DNA of 64,000 nucleotides from Rhizobiales bacterium UBA1912 (GTDB lineage Bacteria; Pseudomonadota; Alphaproteobacteria; Rhizobiales; Devosiaceae), in NCBI GenBank assembly GCA_002337455.1, contig DDGC01000002.1, positions 241,864 through 305,863 of the forward strand, in the 5' to 3' direction. Numbering within the stretch: the first letter of the stretch is position 1; each line of letters begins with the position of its first letter. Of the stretch, positions 1 through 7,833 are shown piece after piece. The position numbers were made by a program, and so were the translations under genes. Below the pieces are notes generated by a model. It was not told the DNA's origin and did not search any database. It was given only the letters and a program-made list of their open reading frames with translations.

Positions 1-468
1 ATAGGGTGCTTCGGCGCCCGAAGCTTCGAGCCCATCGACGAGCGACTGGGCCTGCTGCACGCCGACCTGGAAGTTGTCGAATGTCGCGTAATAATCGACG
101 TTTTCCGAACCACGGATCAGCCGGTCATAGGCAATCACGTGGATGCCGGCGGCGGCCGCGTTTTCGAGCGCCGTGCTCAGCGTAGTGCCATCAATTGATG
201 CGATGACCAGCACATCGACGCCGCGCACGATCATGTTTTCGATCTGGGCGAGCTGGTTGGGAATGTCGTCTTCGGCGTATTGCAGATCGGTCTGATAGCC
301 GGCCGCCTCGAACAGTTCCACCATGGAATTGCCATCCGAGATCCAGCGGGCCGAAGATTGGGTCGGCATGGAAATGCCCACCGAACCGGCATCCTGCGCG
401 AAAGCGGGCATAGCCGAAAGCGCAGAGGTCATCACCAGGGCGCCTAGCCCTGCCAAAATCGATTTCAT
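1..468 (-). CDS. chvE: ChvE-type multiple-sugar ABC periplasmic binding protein (3' end cut by window edge)
   Basis: The first 156 residues are visible; the gene runs off the window at position 1. A lipid-free signal peptide (MKSILAGLGALVMTS..., likely cleavage after AFA near residue 24) sends it to the periplasm. The segment SVGISMPTQSSARW, then DDIPNQLAQIENM and VIASIDGTT, and later AYDRLI and YYATFDNFQVG, closely follows Agrobacterium ChvE, which binds galactose, arabinose, glucose and sugar acids and feeds the MmsB/GguB-type importer. Its position upstream of galactonate genes fits uptake of galactose or arabinose. The importer permease and ATPase should lie beyond the left edge. Confidence 0.88.
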   Translation of the reverse strand, partial: MKSILAGLGALVMTSALSAMPAFAQDAGSVGISMPTQSSARWISDGNSMVELFEAAGYQTDLQYAEDDIPNQLAQIENMIVRGVDVLVIASIDGTTLSTALENAAAAGIHVIAYDRLIRGSENVDYYATFDNFQVGVQQAQSLVDGLEASGAEAPY

Positions 469-720
469 GGAGTTTCTCCCTGTCAGTTTCGCCCCGGCGC
501 CTCCCGCCGCAGCGTCCTCCTATGCCGCGCCTCACGCAGCAAACGCACATTTGCATATAGTATGATTATTTGTAAAGCGGGTGCGTGATGCCTTGTGCGC
601 TTTTCGACAGCGACCCCGTTTGCGTGGTGCCCGAGGAGCACCCGGCGCGGGCTGATCGTCGCCGCGCCTGAAGCGAGTCCAGTGTGCGTCAAACGCAAGA
701 AATACCGGGAAACCTGGGGT

Positions 721-1497
721 TCAGCGCCTGGCGCTGCCCAGCGTGGTCGTAGCCCGATCGACGCCGGATTGAATGGCCTGGCGCATGGCAACGCGGGCCA
801 TTTCGGGATCTTTTGCCGCTATGGCCTCTGCGATGTTGCGGTGGAGGCGCACCGCCTTGTCAAAAGCCGCTCCACCTTCCATTGGCGAGGAAATGGTGAA
901 CGACGCCATCAGCGCGATCTCGACCACGCTGGAGAGCGATACCATGAAGGGGTTGCCGGACGCCTCGGCCACGACCCGATGGAAACCGACGTCGTTGCGG
1001 GCGAAATCCTCGGCGCTCTGGCCCTTTGTCGCCATGCCCCTGAGCCAGCCCATCAATTCGTCTGCCTGCTCGTCCGAACGCCGCTCGGCGGCAAGCGCCG
1101 CGGCATCAGGCTCGACGGCCATGCGGATTTCGGCGAGCGAGGCAATGAATTCAAAGGAGATGCCGGAATCCAGATGCCAGAGCAGCACGTCGGAATCGAA
1201 CATGTTCCAGCGGGCCCGCGGGAGGACGCGGGTGCCGACGCGAGCCCGCGCTTCAACGAGCCCCTTGGCCGAAAGCGTCTTGAGCGCTTCGCGCAAAACG
1301 GTGCGCGACACGCCGAACTGGTCGATCAGATCGCTGTCGCCGGGCAGGATCTGGCCCTCCTTATAGGTTCCGCCAACGATGGCGGTTCCGAGCGTATACA
1401 TGACATGGGCGTGGAAATTGTGCGGCTTGCGCCGCGCGGGAGATGCCAACCCGGCAGCCGCCCCTGCTCCTTCCCGATCGCTTAAAGTGCCCGCCAT
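721..1497 (-). CDS. GntR family regulator, FadR/FCD subfamily (probable galactonate operon regulator)
   Basis: 258 residues from the ATG at 1497. A winged helix-turn-helix covers roughly residues 20-95 (LIDQFGVSRTVLREALKTLSAKGLV), and an all-helical FCD ligand domain follows (about 105-240) with the usual metal-site residues D and H in DVGFHRVVAEASGN and the later H in LHRNIAEAI. It lies between chvE and the divergent dgoK-dgoA-lactonase operon, so control of galactonate genes (DgoR role) and perhaps chvE is the natural reading. An upstream in-frame codon at 1578 would add 27 low-complexity residues that are unlike the family. Confidence 0.85.
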   Translation of the reverse strand: MAGTLSDREGAGAAAGLASPARRKPHNFHAHVMYTLGTAIVGGTYKEGQILPGDSDLIDQFGVSRTVLREALKTLSAKGLVEARARVGTRVLPRARWNMFDSDVLLWHLDSGISFEFIASLAEIRMAVEPDAAALAAERRSDEQADELMGWLRGMATKGQSAEDFARNDVGFHRVVAEASGNPFMVSLSSVVEIALMASFTISSPMEGGAAFDKAVRLHRNIAEAIAAKDPEMARVAMRQAIQSGVDRATTTLGSARR

Positions 1498-1571
1498 GCG
1501 CCTGCCCAAATCCATCTGTCGCGCGCCGGCCAGTCGCGGCGCATGCCAAACATGACAAAGGCGGCGATGGA

Positions 1572-1600
1572 TTGTCAAAATAAAAATATAATAAGATAAT
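1572..1600 (+). promoter_or_regulatory. Candidate promoter and operator region of the dgo operon
   Basis: In an AT-rich island between the divergent GntR gene and dgoK, TTGTCA (1572-1577) and GATAAT (1595-1600) stand 17 bp apart, a good sigma-70-type pair; TATAAT also occurs at 1587-1592. Imperfect inverted arms TTGTCAA (1572-1578) and TTGACGA (1600-1606) overlap the core and could be the GntR operator. Pattern reading only. Confidence 0.45.
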
Positions 1601-1669
1601 TGACGACTTGCGAGGAGTCGAATGGGCGGCTTGCATCATGTGCCGTCAATTTCAGGAAAGAATCAATCC

Positions 1670-2581
1670 ATGACGCAATTGGCAACAAGCGCCGACTGGA
1701 TCGCCGTCGATTGGGGCACCTCGAACATGCGCGCCTGGGCGATGGGCGCTGACAACACGGTGCTGGTGCATGGCGAAAGCCCGAAGGGGATGGGCCAGCT
1801 CTCCCCGCCAGAGTTTGAGCCGGCGCTGCTCGAAGTCGTTGAAACCTGGCTTGATCCAGAAAAGGTTACGCCGGTGATCGCCTGCGGAATGGTGGGTGCG
1901 CGGCAGGGCTGGGTCGAAGCTGACTACGCAACCACCCCCACCGCGCCCATTGCCGCGAGACCGACGCGCGCGCCGGTGACAGACCGGCGTATCGACGTTT
2001 TCATCCTGCCCGGCGTCAGCCAATCGAGCCCGCCCGATGTGATGCGCGGTGAAGAAACCCAGATCGCCGGATATATCGCGGCGCATCACGGCAGTTCCAT
2101 CATCTGCCTCCCGGGCACGCACAGCAAATGGGTCGAGATCGCCGATGGGCGCATTGCGCGGTTCCGCACGGCGATGACCGGGGAAGTGTTTGCCCTGCTT
2201 GCTGAAAAATCGGTGCTGCGCCATAGCGTAAGTACCGGCGGATGGAGCGATGATGGCTTTGCCGCGGGCGTTACGGTGGGGCTGGGTGAGCCCGATATTC
2301 TGACCCAACTGTTTTCCATTCGGGCTGCGAGCCTGCTCGAGGGCGCTTCGGCGCAAATGTCCAGATCGCGCCTTTCGGGGTTGCTGATCGGTGCGGAACT
2401 TGCGGGAACCCGCGATTATTGGCGCGGCACCACAGTTGCGCTGATTGGCGCATCGGCATTGAGCACGCTATACCAGACGGCGCTGGAGCTGGCTGGTGCT
2501 TCAGCCCGCCAGTTCGATGCTCAGGATATGACGCTGGCCGGGCTGTGCGCTGCCCGTTCGGCCATGGAGGACACGCAATGA
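1670..2581 (+). CDS. dgoK: 2-dehydro-3-deoxygalactonokinase
   Basis: 303 residues. Phosphorylates 2-keto-3-deoxygalactonate with ATP in the De Ley-Doudoroff pathway. Family features seen: DWGTSNMRAWAMG near the N-terminus (phosphate-binding loop of DgoK kinases), GEETQIAGY and LPGTHSKW in the middle, and a FRTAMTGEVFALL block. The start at 1670 is chosen because AGGAAAG lies 10 bases upstream; an ATG at 1622 lacks this. The stop overlaps the dgoA start in ATGA, so the two are translationally coupled. The galactonate dehydratase that would make its substrate is not in the window. Confidence 0.92.
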   Translation: MTQLATSADWIAVDWGTSNMRAWAMGADNTVLVHGESPKGMGQLSPPEFEPALLEVVETWLDPEKVTPVIACGMVGARQGWVEADYATTPTAPIAARPTRAPVTDRRIDVFILPGVSQSSPPDVMRGEETQIAGYIAAHHGSSIICLPGTHSKWVEIADGRIARFRTAMTGEVFALLAEKSVLRHSVSTGGWSDDGFAAGVTVGLGEPDILTQLFSIRAASLLEGASAQMSRSRLSGLLIGAELAGTRDYWRGTTVALIGASALSTLYQTALELAGASARQFDAQDMTLAGLCAARSAMEDTQ

Positions 2582-3183
2582 GCCGCAATCTGATCGCCAT
2601 ACTGCGTGGCCTCAAACCCGCTGAGGCGCTGGAGATAACCGAAGCGCTGATCGAGGCAGGCATCACCGCCATCGAAGTGCCGCTCAATTCGCCACAACCG
2701 CTCGACAGTATCGCCGCAATGGCACGCGCGTTCGGTGGCGACGCGCTGATCGGCGCGGGGACCGTATTGAGCGAAAAGGACGTTGCCGACGTCGCGCAGG
2801 CGGGCGGAAAGCTGATCGTTTCGCCCAATTGCGATGCGGAGGTGATCGGCGCCACCAAGGCGGCGGGCCTTAAATCATTTCCCGGTGTTTTCACCGCCAC
2901 CGAGTGTTTCGCCGCCCTCAAGGCGGGCGCGGACGGGCTCAAGATTTTTCCCGCTTCGATCATGGGACCGGCTGGTGTGGCAGCGCTCAAGGCCGTGCTT
3001 CCGCCCGCGGTCCCGGTCTATGCCGTGGGCGGCGCCGGGCCGAACAATTTCGGTCAGTGGCGGGCCGCCGGCGCCAACGGGTTCGGCATCGGCACGGCGC
3101 TCTACACGCCGGGCCTGACGGCCAAAGAGGTGGGCGAGAAGGCCCGCAAACTTGTATCGGCCTATGACGAGGTTATGGCATGA
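2578..3183 (+). CDS. dgoA: 2-dehydro-3-deoxy-6-phosphogalactonate aldolase
   Basis: 201 residues, typical for class I KDPG/KDPGal aldolases. Splits 2-keto-3-deoxy-6-phosphogalactonate into pyruvate and glyceraldehyde 3-phosphate. IAILRGLKPAEA opens the barrel, Glu33 in IEVPLNSP is the expected general acid/base, and Lys122 in GLKIFPASIMG is the Schiff-base lysine. GTVL and SPNCD loops are conserved. It overlaps dgoK by 4 bases and its own end overlaps the lactonase start by 4 bases. KDPG (rather than KDPGal) as substrate is possible, but the dgoK partner favours galactonate. Confidence 0.93.
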   Translation: MSRNLIAILRGLKPAEALEITEALIEAGITAIEVPLNSPQPLDSIAAMARAFGGDALIGAGTVLSEKDVADVAQAGGKLIVSPNCDAEVIGATKAAGLKSFPGVFTATECFAALKAGADGLKIFPASIMGPAGVAALKAVLPPAVPVYAVGGAGPNNFGQWRAAGANGFGIGTALYTPGLTAKEVGEKARKLVSAYDEVMA

Positions 3184-4040
3184 ACGCACGCGTTTTCGAT
3201 GATCGTCCCTGCTTTCTGGGTGAAGGCCCGCTCTGGCACCCCGAGCGCGAACAGCTTTTCTGGTTCGACATCATCGGGCGCACGCTTTTGACCCGCAAGG
3301 GCGGCGACACGGGCGCGTGGACCTTTGACGACATGGTATCGGCGGCCGGCTGGATCGACCGCGATCACCTGCTGGTGGCTGGTGAAACGGCGCTGCTCAA
3401 GCTCAATGTCGAAACGCGGGAACGCGAAATTGTCGCCGGGCTCGACATTGGCGAGGGGCTCCGGACAAACGACGGGCGCGCCGATCCGTGGGGCGGGTTC
3501 TGGATTTCATCGATGGGCAAGAAGGCCGAGACCGATGCGGGGGCGATCTATCGCTTTTATCGCGGCGCGGTCACAAAGCTCTTTTCATCCATCACCATAC
3601 CCAACGCGATCTGCTTTTCGCCCGACCGGGCATTTGGCCATTTCGCCGATACAGATCGGGGATTGGTCAAGCGTGTCAGGCTCGATGCGGAAACCGGGAT
3701 TCCGGTTGGGGAGCCCGAAATTTATCTCGATCTGGCGGCCGAGGGCCTGAGCCCCGACGGGGCGGTGATCGATGCCAAGGGCAATATGTGGCTTGCCGAA
3801 TGGGGCGCCGGCCGGGTTGCGGTCCATGATCCATCGGGCGCGTTCATCGAGGCGATTTCCATCGGGGCGCCGCACACGTCCTGCCCGGCCTTCGGAGGGG
3901 CCGATTTTTCCACGCTCTACTGCACCACTGCCCGCGAAGGGCTGGATGCGGAAGCGCTGGCGGAACATCCGGAATCGGGGAACGTGTTTTTTGCCGAGAA
4001 CGTCGGGCGGGGGCAACCCGAACCTGCTGTGATTATCTGA
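3180..4040 (+). CDS. SMP-30/gluconolactonase/LRE-like sugar lactonase
   Basis: 286 residues, a six-bladed propeller of the SMP-30 family. Metal-site residues are recognisable: Glu in LGEGPLWHPE, Asn in TIPNAICFSPD and Asp in LSPDGAVID, with TNDGRADPWGGFW as the substrate-loop block. It would hydrolyse an aldonolactone, most likely galactono- or arabinonolactone made by a sugar dehydrogenase elsewhere, to feed the two genes before it. Third gene of the dgo operon (ATGA overlap with dgoA), followed directly by a strong hairpin terminator. Confidence 0.88.
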   Translation: MNARVFDDRPCFLGEGPLWHPEREQLFWFDIIGRTLLTRKGGDTGAWTFDDMVSAAGWIDRDHLLVAGETALLKLNVETREREIVAGLDIGEGLRTNDGRADPWGGFWISSMGKKAETDAGAIYRFYRGAVTKLFSSITIPNAICFSPDRAFGHFADTDRGLVKRVRLDAETGIPVGEPEIYLDLAAEGLSPDGAVIDAKGNMWLAEWGAGRVAVHDPSGAFIEAISIGAPHTSCPAFGGADFSTLYCTTAREGLDAEALAEHPESGNVFFAENVGRGQPEPAVII

Positions 4041-4046
4041 AACAAA

Positions 4047-4070
4047 AAAGGGGCGCCGAAGCGCCCCTTT
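4047..4070. terminator. Bidirectional rho-independent terminator between convergent operons
   Basis: Perfect 10-bp stem AAAGGGGCGC / GCGCCCCTTT with a CGAA tetraloop. A-tracts on the left and T-tracts on the right let it serve both the plus-strand dgo operon (stop at 4040) and the minus-strand TRAP operon (stop at 4090). Confidence 0.85.
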
Positions 4071-4089
4071 CAAATTGCAAGGCAGATCG

Positions 4090-5109
4090 TTACTGCTCAG
4101 CGGCCATCGCTTCCTGGGCGGCGGCATAAAGCCCCTCGCCGTCGACGCCGATGGCTTCCATATCGGCGAACCACTGGTCGATGGTCGGCTGGGCAGCCTC
4201 CTTCCAGCGTGCAGTTTCCGCTTCGTCCAACATGACGATCGAGTTCCCCGCGTCCTGGGCGATCTGCAGACCGCCAAGGTCGGCCTCATCCATCACGCGG
4301 CCGAACATTTTCGAGGTTTCGAGCCCCGAATTGGCGTCGATCACGGCCTTGAGGTCGTCGGACAGGCCCTCGTAGGTGCCCCGGTTCATGACGAAACCGA
4401 AGGTCTGGGTGTAAAGGCCGTTTTCGCCCGAAAAGCCTGTGTGGTTGGTGACGAGCTCGGCAATGCGCAGCGAGGGCGTGACTTCCCAGGGAACAGTCGT
4501 GCCTTCGATCACGCCGCGCGACAGCGCTTCGGTGGTCTGGGGCACGGGCATGCCGATCGGTTCGGCACCGAGCTCGGCGAGCATGGACGAGATGATGCGC
4601 GAGCCGCCGCGGATCTTCATGCCCTGAAGGTCTTCAAGCGTGTTGATCGGGTCCTTGGTGTGGAACAGGCCGGGACCGTGCGTGTGCAGCGCGATGACGT
4701 GAACGCTTTCGAACTCGTCGGCCGAATTGTCCATGACGTAGTTGTAAAACGCGGCAGACGTTTCCTCACCATTGGTCATCAGGAACGGGAGCTCGAACAC
4801 TTCGGATTTCGGGAAGCGGCCCGGCGTATAGCCAAGCACCGTCCAGACGACGTCGACCACGCCGTCCTGGGCCTGCGCGAAGAGGCTGTCGGGCGCTCCG
4901 CCAAGCTGCATGGCGGGGTAGAGCTCCACGGCGATGCGGCCGTCGGACTGGTCCTGAATGGCTTCGGCCCAGGGGGTGATCGCCTGGGACGGGATGGGTG
5001 CCTGAGCGGGCAGGAACTGGTGGACGCGCAGCGTCACCTCCTGGGCCATTGCGCCTGCGGCGAAAGAGACGGTGGCAACCGCCCCGAGCAGAATAGATTT
5101 CAGTTTCAT
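4090..5109 (-). CDS. TRAP transporter solute-binding protein, DctP family
   Basis: 339 residues with a clear signal peptide (MKLKSILLGAVATVSF..., cleavage near AMA-Q, residue 22). Periplasmic receptor of a TRAP carboxylate importer; the family arginine that pairs with the substrate carboxylate is expected in GMKIRGGSR. It is the last gene of a dctQ-dctM-dctP operon, separated from dctM by 55 bases. Substrate cannot be read; sugar acids are plausible next to the dgo genes, but the operon is convergent to them and has its own MarR regulator. Confidence 0.9.
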   Translation of the reverse strand: MKLKSILLGAVATVSFAAGAMAQEVTLRVHQFLPAQAPIPSQAITPWAEAIQDQSDGRIAVELYPAMQLGGAPDSLFAQAQDGVVDVVWTVLGYTPGRFPKSEVFELPFLMTNGEETSAAFYNYVMDNSADEFESVHVIALHTHGPGLFHTKDPINTLEDLQGMKIRGGSRIISSMLAELGAEPIGMPVPQTTEALSRGVIEGTTVPWEVTPSLRIAELVTNHTGFSGENGLYTQTFGFVMNRGTYEGLSDDLKAVIDANSGLETSKMFGRVMDEADLGGLQIAQDAGNSIVMLDEAETARWKEAAQPTIDQWFADMEAIGVDGEGLYAAAQEAMAAEQ

Positions 5110-5164
5110 TTGGTCTTCTCCCTTTGTTTCACGCTCAAGGCGTGTGAACTCCTCAAAACTTCAG

Positions 5165-6487
5165 CTAGTAAAGCAGCCACACCAGCCCCAGCGTTATGGG
5201 CGGGAAGGCGACGAGAATAATCGTGCGGATGATGTCGCTGGCGACGAACGGCAGCGCGCCGCGGAAGGTTTCGGACAGCCGCGTGCCCTTGGCCATGGAA
5301 TTGATGATGAACAGATTCATCCCCACCGGTGGCGTTATCAGCCCCACTTCGACGACGATCAGGACCAAAATGCCGAACCAGATGGCAAATTCGTCCGGGG
5401 TCAGGCCGAAATCGAGTGCGGACATCATCGGGAAGATGATCGGCACGGTCAGAAGGATCATCGAGAGCGAATCCATGACGCAGCCGAGCACGAGATAAAG
5501 CAGCAGCACGATGGCCATCACCACCCAGGGATTGAAGCCCTGCTCGGTGACCCATCCGGCGGCGAACTGTGGCAGTTGCGAGAGGGCCAGGAACCCGTTG
5601 AGCGCGGCGGCGCCAAGGACGATGAGAAAGATCATCGCCGTTGACGATGCGGTGCCCAGAATGGCCTCTTTGAGCCCCTTGCGCGACAGGCTGCGCGACG
5701 CCAGCGCGACAAGCCCCGTCCCGGCGGCACCCACTGCAGCGGCCTCGGTGGGGGTGAAGATGCCAGTATAGATGCCCCCGATAACCAGAACGAAGATCGC
5801 GACGACCGGCCAGATGGTCGCAAGTTCGCGGAAGCGTTCGCCATAGGGCACCCGGGCGCGCACGCCGGCGGATTCGGGGCTGATACGCACATAGATGGCG
5901 ACGACGATGAGATAGCCGATGGCGGCGAGAATGCCCGGCACGAAGGCGGCCATGAACAGCTTGGCGATGTTCTGTTCGGTCAGGACGGCAAAGATGACCA
6001 GAATGACCGAGGGCGGAATGAGGATGCCCAGCGTGCCGCCCGCGGCGACCGCGCCGGTCGAAAGCGCACCGGAATAGCCGTGCTTTTTGAGTTCGGGCAG
6101 AGCGACGTGGCCCATGGTGGCCGCTGTTGCCAGCGAGGAGCCGCAGATGGCGCCGAACCCGGCGCTGGCCCCGACAGCGGCCATCGCGACACCGCCCTTG
6201 CGATGCCCCAGCCACGAGGCTGCAGCATTGAAGAGCGCAGCGGACATGCCCGACAGGGTCGCGAACTGCCCCATGAGGATGAACAGCGGCACGACCGAAA
6301 GCGAATAGGACGCAAAGGTCGAATAGGTCAGGCTCTTGAACTGGGCCATTACCGGATTGACGGTGCCCGTCAGCAGCCATGAGCCGAAAATACCCACGCC
6401 AAGCATGGCCAGACCGATGGGCACGCGCAGGAAAATCAGAAGCAGGATGACAGGAAACGAAAGCAGCCCGATGAGTACATTGCTCAC
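5165..6487 (-). CDS. TRAP transporter large permease, DctM family
   Basis: 440 residues with about 12 hydrophobic segments; family motifs VPLFILMGQFATLSG, GAICGSSLATAATMG and LIPPSVILVIF are present, and GLITPPVGMNLF near the C-terminus. Forms the Na+-driven channel with the small DctQ subunit. The start is a GTG at 6487 that overlaps the dctQ stop (GTGA), indicating coupled translation. Confidence 0.92.
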   Translation of the reverse strand: MSNVLIGLLSFPVILLLIFLRVPIGLAMLGVGIFGSWLLTGTVNPVMAQFKSLTYSTFASYSLSVVPLFILMGQFATLSGMSAALFNAAASWLGHRKGGVAMAAVGASAGFGAICGSSLATAATMGHVALPELKKHGYSGALSTGAVAAGGTLGILIPPSVILVIFAVLTEQNIAKLFMAAFVPGILAAIGYLIVVAIYVRISPESAGVRARVPYGERFRELATIWPVVAIFVLVIGGIYTGIFTPTEAAAVGAAGTGLVALASRSLSRKGLKEAILGTASSTAMIFLIVLGAAALNGFLALSQLPQFAAGWVTEQGFNPWVVMAIVLLLYLVLGCVMDSLSMILLTVPIIFPMMSALDFGLTPDEFAIWFGILVLIVVEVGLITPPVGMNLFIINSMAKGTRLSETFRGALPFVASDIIRTIILVAFPPITLGLVWLLY

Positions 6488-7026
6488 AGTTCGGCTCCCG
6501 AAGACAGCGTTTCGGACTGGCCGGCCAGCGCATTGGAAATCGAGCGTCCGAGCACGTATATCGCCACGATGACGAAAACGACGGCTCCGACCAGCCCTGC
6601 TGTGTAGGACCAGCCGAGCGGCATGCGCAACAGAAGCGTGGTCTCGTTGTACCGGAACTTATCGAGCATGCCGTCATAGAGGCGCCAAGCGATGAAGCCT
6701 GCGGCGGCGAGCATCATGATGTCGGTTATGACCAATATCCATCTGTTGACGACGGGGCCGAAGCGATCGGTGACAATGGTGACAATGGCGTGGCCGCGCT
6801 CGAGGTGCGCCCAGGGCAGGAAGGCAAAGACGGCAAAGCCAATGCCGGCCTCGACAAGTTCATAGTCGCCGCGCACCGGGCGCAGCCCGGCCCACAGCAG
6901 CGCACGACCGGTGACACTGACCACGACGAGAAGCACGAGGGCAATCAACACTATGCCTCCAGCCAGCGCCATGAGCCTTGCCAAGCCATAAATGATGCGC
7001 CCGAGGGGCGACTGATCCTGGAACAA
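6484..7026 (-). CDS. TRAP transporter small permease, DctQ family
   Basis: Four-helix small membrane subunit (FAVFAFLPWAHLERGHA is the conserved DctQ block). No ATG starts the frame. I place the start at a TTG at 7026 because AGGGGAGG lies 6 bases upstream, giving 180 residues, the usual size; upstream GTG codons at 7044 and 7068 have weaker Shine-Dalgarno matches. First gene of the minus-strand TRAP operon and divergent from the MarR gene. Confidence 0.85.
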   Translation of the reverse strand: MFQDQSPLGRIIYGLARLMALAGGIVLIALVLLVVVSVTGRALLWAGLRPVRGDYELVEAGIGFAVFAFLPWAHLERGHAIVTIVTDRFGPVVNRWILVITDIMMLAAAGFIAWRLYDGMLDKFRYNETTLLLRMPLGWSYTAGLVGAVVFVIVAIYVLGRSISNALAGQSETLSSGAEL

Positions 7027-7175
7027 ACTTATCCTCCCCTGCACGCTCGTATGATACCTCTCTATCACCCGATAGTGCCATGCGCACCCTTGTCTCCCGC
7101 CGTTTCATCGAAAGGTGGACAAGCACACAAACGACAGGATCATCCGAACATCGATCGATCATCCTGCCGCATAAT

Positions 7176-7200
7176 GTTTATATATCATAACTAGTTTTTG
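7176..7200. promoter_or_regulatory. AT-rich element with AACTAGTT palindrome, candidate MarR operator
   Basis: Between the divergent TRAP operon and the MarR gene, a run of A/T surrounds the palindrome AACTAGTT (7189-7196). It lies where a repressor could block the TRAP promoter. The same 8-mer recurs in the two promoters of the shikimate locus, where a TetR protein is nearby, so assignment to MarR is only by position. Confidence 0.35.
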
Positions 7201-7288
7201 CAAGCGCCCTGGAGAGCCGCGACGTGACGGCGTTGCCTTTTCCGTCCAGAGCTATAAATTCTAATGCATAACAATAAGGGTTGCGCTT

Positions 7289-7741
7289 ATGTCTGCTGTT
7301 CCGGGTACCGACGAGGCCATGCTCGAAACCGGATCGACCACCGACATCGTCGGGTATCGGTTGCGCCGGGCACAGTTGAGCGTCTTCCAGCGCTTTCTGG
7401 CGGCATTCGAAGCGCTCGACCTGCGCCCCGCGGAATATTCGGCGCTGGCTCTGATCGGCGACAATCCCGGCCGCAAGCAGACCGAGATTGCCGAAATTCT
7501 CGGCATCAAGCGCGCCAATTTCGTGGCACTTATCAACGGGCTCGAAGGACGGGGGCTGACCGAGCGCAGGGCTGCGCGCGAAGACCGGCGCGCCAATGCG
7601 CTCTATCTCACCACCGATGGCGCGCGCTTCCTTGAAAAGGCCCGCGCCGTGCAGGACGATTTCGAGGCCGACTGCATAACCCGGCTGGGCGGACCCAAGG
7701 CGCGTGACACGCTGCTCGACCTCCTGGGCAGGTTGTGCTGA
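7289..7741 (+). CDS. MarR family transcriptional regulator
   Basis: 150 residues with the MarR winged helix: RPAEYSALALIGDNPGRKQTEIAEILGIKRANFVALINGLEGRGL, then the wing ERRAAREDRRANALYLTTDG. Dimerisation helices flank it. AAGGG lies 9 bases before the ATG. Divergent from the TRAP operon at 7026, so likely its ligand-responsive repressor. The ligand is not evident. Confidence 0.88.
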   Translation: MSAVPGTDEAMLETGSTTDIVGYRLRRAQLSVFQRFLAAFEALDLRPAEYSALALIGDNPGRKQTEIAEILGIKRANFVALINGLEGRGLTERRAAREDRRANALYLTTDGARFLEKARAVQDDFEADCITRLGGPKARDTLLDLLGRLC

Positions 7742-7833
7742 TCGCCTCATCGCGGGTTGCGCCGCAGAAACGATAAGAGTCAAATGGGCCGGCGAATCAT
7801 CGTTCCCTGACCGCCCGGATTTTCTTGTCTTCC

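Noticed and set aside
4075..5220. Plus-strand frame opposite the first DctP gene
   Set aside because: Shadow of a well-supported DctP coding sequence; no ribosome site or motif.
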